Below are positions 59,535-64,000 of a DNA stretch of 64,000 bases, one piece after another. Source of the DNA: Eurosta solidaginis. Taxonomy: Eukaryota > Arthropoda > Insecta > Diptera > Tephritidae. The notes beneath the pieces are model-generated. The model was not told the origin of the DNA and did no database searches. It saw nothing but the letters and a program-made list of their open reading frames with translations. The stretch covers positions 387,577,601 through 387,641,600 of the forward strand of contig NC_090319.1 in NCBI RefSeq assembly GCF_040869045.1, read 5' to 3'. Positions within the stretch are counted from its first letter, which is position 1. Every line of letters starts with the position of its first letter. The translations under genes were made by a program, and so were the position numbers.

Positions 59535-59787
59535 GGAGCGGAGCTTCACAAAATTCTAGTAGGTCACTTCCACCACACCACAAATTTTAACACAAGTTTT
59601 AACATAATTTAAGCACACAAAATACACGGATTGTAGTTTTAGAGTGTAAAAATCTAAATTCTGTACACATTAGCTGAATTAAAAGTGTACAAATAATTGG
59701 TTAATAATAAATACAGACAGTTGCAATTTAACAAATTCTGCTGTGGTAAGTGGTGAATGTGAGCTACTAGAGTTTTGTGAAGCTTGC
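59535..59787. mobile_element. Possible MITE with imperfect inverted ends
   Basis: AGCTTCACAAAATTCTAGTA (from about 59542) is complementary, with about two mismatches in 26, to TGAGCTACTAGAGTTTTGTG and onward (about 59760-59785). Weaker pairing continues inward (TTCCACCACACCAC against the complement of GTGGTAAGTGGTGAA). The interior is A/T-rich without an ORF. I did not find a convincing target duplication. Confidence 0.5.
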
Positions 59788-60630
59788 TTCACACTATTTT
59801 TCGTCCCTGCAACATCTCTATATTAAAATTGTCTCTGGTTGAACATCATGAAGAGCGCTGCTTATTGCGCAACAAAAACAAATATGTCAATGAAATTCAT
59901 TATCTCTACTCAACTTCGCATTCAACGTAAAATTAGTTCCACGCCACAAAATAAAAACGTAATCAATATTTTTCTTGAAACTGTTTGCTATTGTTTTTGT
60001 TTTCGTTACGGCTGAAATGTGCATTAGAGCTTTGAATGGAGAAAACGGTGAGCAGTTGGTTAATATCGATGGGGCGCACAAGTGCGGTGATTGTGTTTCA
60101 TTGTTATTGATTCGCTTTGGGCGGTGCAATAATGGCAATGGAAGCGTTTGAGTTGACGCGTTGTACGCCGAAGTTCCGCACAATTGAAGTTTACTTTTCA
60201 AATTGAAAGTATGCTTTCGGAATAATTTTTTTCCATTGTATGTACAGCAGCGAGAAGAAAAATAGCATTGGAAGTTCTATCGAATTTCATTAACAACAAC
60301 GTTCTCTGTTTTTTATTTTCGACGTCTTAAAAAAAACTTCTATGAATTTTGTAACTTAAACTACGCAAACCAATCTCGAAAATGTTTTCGAGAAAATTCG
60401 GCAACATTTTAGAAAACTTCATAGTTTTTTCCTTTTCCGTATTTTTTTGAGTATGCTGCATTGTAGGCCGGTCAATTTTAGTCTGACAAAGTATAAGTTT
60501 GAAGTCTCCATACGAAGAGCCCATACAATTTTTTTATATGAATGAAACTTTCAGACACTCTTTGAAAAAAAATGTCAAAAGTCAATGCAAATTTTGAGGG
60601 ATCTATAACTAGAACTTTGTTAAACTGAAA
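59788..60630. other. Unassigned sequence
   Basis: No gene or element recognised. Ends at the left TTAA of the piggyBac derivative. Confidence 0.4.
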
Positions 60631-60984
60631 TTAACCCAGATAAACCCCACTATTTTTTTTTTTGATTTTTCGAATTGTATGGTATAATTCTGTTTAAATG
60701 CCCTTCAAATAAAGTGGAAATCATGAATATTATGTTTTTGTCCCCACCCTTGGGTTACAGGGCCCCATCCTTCTGGAAGGTCTTTGGGATGATACCACAA
60801 TAATTTGTAACAACAGTTTTTCTACACAATTTGGTTTAGAAAATCCATTACTTTATTTAGTGTTTATTTTTTAGAAAAACGAGTTGTATAAATTCATTTT
60901 TTTGTTGAAATTTACATGTTGTACGAAAATAATTGTTCATTTATTCATAGATATATGTATAGAATGGAAAAAGGAAGTAAATAA

Positions 60985-61220
60985 TTATAATTGGTGGTAA
61001 TTGGTAAAACAATCCACATGTAAAGGAACATTGCATTTAATGCATTTCGTTGTTGCTTTTTTGGAACATTTACATAGTTATGTAAAACTTTCGGTTGAGC
61101 TACTAAGATGTTCTTCTTTTTGGCTCTAGAAAATCTCTTGACATTTTTTACCGGATGAACGGAATCAAAAATTGTTGCGATCGTCACTATGCTATTGTCG
61201 TTCCATCGGCTTCCACGCAA
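60985..61220 (-). pseudogene. piggyBac transposase, C-terminal part
   Basis: From 61217 the minus strand reads RGSRWNDNSIVTIATIFDS, then VKRFSRAKKKNILVAQPKVL, matching the stretch of piggyBac transposases just after the third catalytic aspartate region (W-D-N/K...V...K RW.R...K....QP..I..Y). After a frame change near 61085, a second frame reads CSKKATTKCIKC and CNVPLHVDCFTNYHQL with a stop at 60985-60987. This is the Cys-rich C-terminal domain, with CxxC pairs and a final C...H, which in this family binds the terminal repeats. The N-terminal piece (61187-61486) overlaps in another frame, so the deletion junction lies near 61200. Confidence 0.8.
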
Positions 61221-61486
61221 AGTTGATTTCCATGTAAATTGTTGATTGTAGGATTGTCTTCATCGCCAGAATCTTCGTCAGTAACATCTTCATTACAATT
61301 TATCGGTGGTAAAACAGCCACATCTAATCCGTTATCAGGAATATCATCGCCGTCTGCGGTCTCAATGATGTCCAACAACTCATTTAGTGTAATCCTCCTT
61401 CTATAAAAAAATGTTCTTAAATGTAGTTGGATTATCCCACAATCCTTCTGGAAGGATGAACGTTTTTTCGAAGCCGCTGTGGCCAA
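61187..61486 (-). pseudogene. piggyBac transposase, N-terminal part
   Basis: A 99-codon frame reads RRITLNELLDIIETADGDD, then LPPINCNEDVTDEDSGDED and NLHGNQLCVEADG. The acidic TDEDSGDED stretch and NL.G.QL are typical of the N-terminal region of piggyBac transposases. The catalytic DDD core that should follow is absent: the next recognisable residues (RGSRWND) already belong to the C-terminal third and lie in another frame. The ATG at 61486 is simply the first in frame; the true start may be upstream after a further frameshift. Confidence 0.8.
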
Positions 61487-61825
61487 ATGGTAACCACAAA
61501 GTTTTTGATAATCGAATAAACACTTCTATTGAACATTTCTCCAGTATAAAACCACAGTTTCATATCTGGAAATTATTATAAAAAAGAATTAAACTTACCC
61601 GTCAACCAAAAGGTCTATCAATTAAGCCATAACGAATATAATTTAAATGTTAACTGCTCACTTACCAAATGTAAATACTCAAAAATAAAGGCAGATAAAT
61701 AATTTTTGGTACCATCTGTTTTTAAAGAAATGCATAGCTTACTATTTTACCTGTTAGAACAAGTAACAAAATTAAATTTAGCAAAAGGTGTTTTACGTCC
61801 TTGAAGGCGCTCGGGCGTATCTGGG

Positions 61826-62254
61826 TTAATTGAGCTCCAAACTGCATATGCAAAAAAAAAATTCAGAAAACTCTAAATAAAATGTTCGAAATTTTGGCAA
61901 AATCTTTTCGAATTTTCTAATTTTTTTACAATGTTCTTGGGGATGGTTTGGAAGTTTCAGTTACAAATTTCATGGCAGTTGTTTTTTAGATTAACGAAAG
62001 TAAAAAAAAGAAGAATTAAATTGGTTGAATTTTATAAAAACTGCCAGTGCTTTTTTTCTGTTCACTGCTGTATCGAATTTAATTGTATTCGGCTGAGCAG
62101 TTCACGAGATATTAGTATAAGGTGGAAACCTTAGGTGGTAGTCGTTGTTAGAAATATTTGTATTAAATAACACGTAAAATTCCTTTCGTTTAGTACCAAT
62201 GTTGGTATTTCTACTTCAATTAAAAAATATTTAGTACGCGGCAACCTAGCCGGC
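61826..62254. other. Unassigned sequence
   Basis: Flank of the piggyBac derivative, starting with its right TTAA. A/T-rich, no gene recognised. Confidence 0.4.
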
Positions 62255-62580
62255 GATTTAGAGATACTGAGAAATTTTTTTTGTAATTCTGGAGAGTCTT
62301 TAGTTGTTCCATGTGCAAATTTTAAGCCGAATTTCAAAAGCAACGAATATTGATAATGATTTTTTGCCTGGGTCTGAGGAGACAATAAAAACATCAAACA
62401 AAAATTGGTTTCTCAGGGGGCCCGTGATTTAGAGGTACTAAGACATTGTTTTTAAGTCAGGAGAGTCTTTAGTTGTTCCATGTGCAAATTTTAAGCCGAA
62501 TTTCAATAGCAACGAATATTGATAATGATTTTTTGCCTGGCCCTGAGGAGACAATAAACACATCAAACAACAATGTATGT
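62255..62580 (+). repeat. Tandem duplication, unit about 169 bp
   Basis: GATTTAGAGATACTGAG (about 62257) and GATTTAGAGGTACTAAG (about 62427) start two copies. The shared word GAGAGTCTTTAGTTGTTCC lies at 62292 and 62461, 169 bp apart. The copies share GCCGAATTTCAA, GATAATGATTTTTTGCCTGG and GAGGAGACAATAAA and differ at scattered bases. It sits just upstream of the hAT transposase remnant and may be part of that element's 5' region. Confidence 0.85.
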
Positions 62581-62659
62581 TTACATGAATCCGAAAACGT
62601 AAAGTTTTCGTGGTAACACTGATGAAGGTTCATCTTCAAAAAGCCTTCCAATAATACCA

Positions 62660-63985
62660 CCAACTCTGTATGAAAGTCCAGATTATTTAAACGACTTCGA
62701 TATCGGTACCGTGAATAATGAGTTTTTGCGATCTGAAGAAGTCAACGAAATAATTCGCCGAGGTCATCAAAAGTGTCCTGTTATTTTTCCACGTGATTGT
62801 GATGACGAGGCACTTCCTACCTCGTTGTTAAACAGAATCTTGCCAAATGGAGAGAAAGTGGAGCGGGACTGGTTAATGTGGAGTGCCAGTAGCAATGCCT
62901 GCCATGTCATCTATTAAGCACCAATACTTTAAATCGACCTAAAATTTGTTCTGCGGATATTCGAAATTTCAGGTATGGAAAAGCTATACCATAAACTGCC
63001 ATCACACGAAAATACTCAAGATCACATTAAATGTTATATTCAATGGCGATCTTTACAAATCTTATTCAAAAGGAGGCTACAATTGATACACTTATCAATG
63101 ACCTGCTAATCACTGAAACTCAAAAGTGGAAAGAAATGTTATATAGAATTTTGGACACTATTTATTTTTGGGTGAAAAAGGCCTAGCTTTCAGAGGCGAA
63201 AGTATATATCTTGGTGAACGAAACAATGGACATTTTTTGGGCATCTAAGGTCTCATAAGCCATTATGATCCGATACTTAGAGATCATTTGGAGAAAGTTA
63301 GGATTTCACAACAGCAGCACAAACGTTTACAAGTTCACTATCTTTCCCCAGACATTCAGAACAAGTTTATAGAAATTTGTGCAAAGCACGTGAGGACAAC
63401 TATATTAAATCAACGCAAAAAACCAAGTATTTGGCTATTATCGTTGATGCTATGCCTGATGCTAGTCACGTTGAACAGACTACGTTCATTTTGCGCTAAC
63501 TCCATTTCAATTCCAAAGCAAAAAATTTTACAATTCAAGAACGGTTTTTAGCTTTTGTGAATTGTAACCAGAAAACTGGTCAGAAAATCGCTGATCTAAT
63601 TTTCCATACTCTAGGTAAACATGAAATCCCATTAAAAGATTGTCGTGCACAAGGGTACGATAACGGGTCAATATGAAAGGAGCTTACAACGGAGCACTAC
63701 GTCACATTCTCGACAAAAACTCGAATGCTGATTACTCGCCTTGTGAAACCCACAGTCCCAATTTATGATGCTGCAGAATGAAAGTTCGAATGTATCTTGC
63801 TGTCCTCAATTTGGTCCAAAATACTGACTACCATTAATGAAAGAAACGTGGTCCTCCGAGCTAGAGACGCCACCGTAGATGTTGAGGTCCGACATCTAGA
63901 TGCCTTATTAGCTGATTTGAAGTTGATCAGGAACCAACGGGAAACATTTTTAAACGAAACAGTAAAACAGTTGATATTCAATTGA
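62660..63985 (+). pseudogene. hAT transposase relic (DUF4371/ZMYM1-like), broken, runs toward window end
   Basis: A decayed transposase readable across frames. 62681-62917: ESPDYLNDFDIG, IIRRGHQKCPVIFPRD and RILPNGEKVERDWLMWS, the TTF-type N-terminal region (usually G-x-x-Q, then NGEK.xR.WL..S). 63060-63250: EATIDTLINDLL, KGLAFRGES and NNGHFLGI. 63270-63700: HYDPILRDHLEKV, LSPDIQNKFIEIC, IIVDAMPDASHVEQ, ERFLAFVNCNQKTGQK, YDNGSNMKGAYNGALRHIL and SPCETHS. These match the DUF4371 RNase H-like catalytic region. 63797-63985: WSKILTTINERNVVLRARDA, LNETVKQL, from the region near the C-terminal dimerisation part. Many stops and single-base shifts intervene, and a stretch appears missing between SPCETHS and WSKIL. 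Non-functional. The element's 3' end is beyond the window. Confidence 0.85.
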
Positions 63986-64000
63986 ACATCTCGCCAAAGT

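Larger units (their letters stand above)
60635..61825 (-). mobile_element. piggyBac-type element, internally deleted, TTAA target duplication
   Basis: TTAA lies just outside both ends (60631-60634 and 61826-61829). The termini are CCCAGATAAACCCC on the left and, inverted, CCCAGATACGCCCG on the right, so at least CCCAGATA is shared. TTAA duplication with CCC-starting inverted ends is diagnostic of piggyBac. Inside, on the minus strand, are the N-terminal and C-terminal parts of a piggyBac transposase with the catalytic middle missing. At 1,191 bp it is about half the usual autonomous length. It is non-autonomous and could move only if an intact relative supplied transposase. Confidence 0.9.

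Noticed and set aside
59500..59746. TATA box, initiator and first exon with GTAAGT donor
   Set aside because: Most of the proposed exon falls inside an inverted-repeat element, and TATA-to-initiator spacing is short. Kept only as a low-interest finding.

Overview
The window looks like a repeat-dense, AT-rich stretch of a dipteran genome, most likely a tephritid-type fruit fly. Nothing looks bacterial, viral-genomic or organellar. The fly assignment is inference: it rests on interspersed elements built like Drosophila DINE-1/INE-1, on R1-clade, CR1/L2-like and Jockey-like non-LTR retrotransposons, on a tRNA-derived SINE, and on hAT and piggyBac relics. I find no complete host protein-coding gene. 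The only hint of one is a possible 35-nt microexon at 46441-46475. The region is best read as heterochromatin-like or deep intronic/intergenic DNA.

Layout. 1-1050 is the end of a DINE-1-like element. 1190-1681 is a lone LTR with TATA and poly(A) signals. 1703-19592 is a single uninterrupted satellite array of about 117 head-to-tail 152-bp monomers, with a 12-monomer (1,825-bp) higher-order duplication at 6264-9913 and alternating dimers at about 15841-18270. 20010-24592 is a (TTTAAC)n hexanucleotide field into which a 5'-truncated R1-clade retrotransposon (20095-23872) has been inserted. It keeps its zinc knuckles, endonuclease and RT, but has three frameshifts and an ADD-to-ADN change.

24600-33125 is a nest. 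A long-inverted-repeat MITE (25716-26047) abuts a DINE-1-like copy that is split cleanly by a 4.2-kb CR1/L2-like retrotransposon on the minus strand (26939-31116). A reversed DINE-1-like fragment follows, split by a foldback element with a 13-bp target duplication. 33126-45100 is mostly featureless, with three copies of one SINE family (one with a clear 12-bp target duplication), two more DINE-1-like copies and two decayed retrotransposon fragments. 45100-52730 has two further DINE-1-like copies, two MITEs with perfect 8-bp target duplications (46992-47582 and 48183-48420), a second SINE-like piece and the microexon candidate.

52730-60630 is mostly unassigned AT-rich DNA with short degenerate repeats. 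At 60631-61829 a piggyBac derivative sits between TTAA sites with matching termini; it keeps the two ends of its transposase and has lost the catalytic middle. 62255-64000 holds a 169-bp tandem duplication and a decayed DUF4371-type hAT transposase that runs off the window.

The coding pieces do not work together as a host pathway. They are remnants of selfish elements. The structural interest lies in the satellite's higher-order organisation, the R1-type element inside a hexanucleotide array, and several non-autonomous elements whose boundaries can be read directly from their target duplications.
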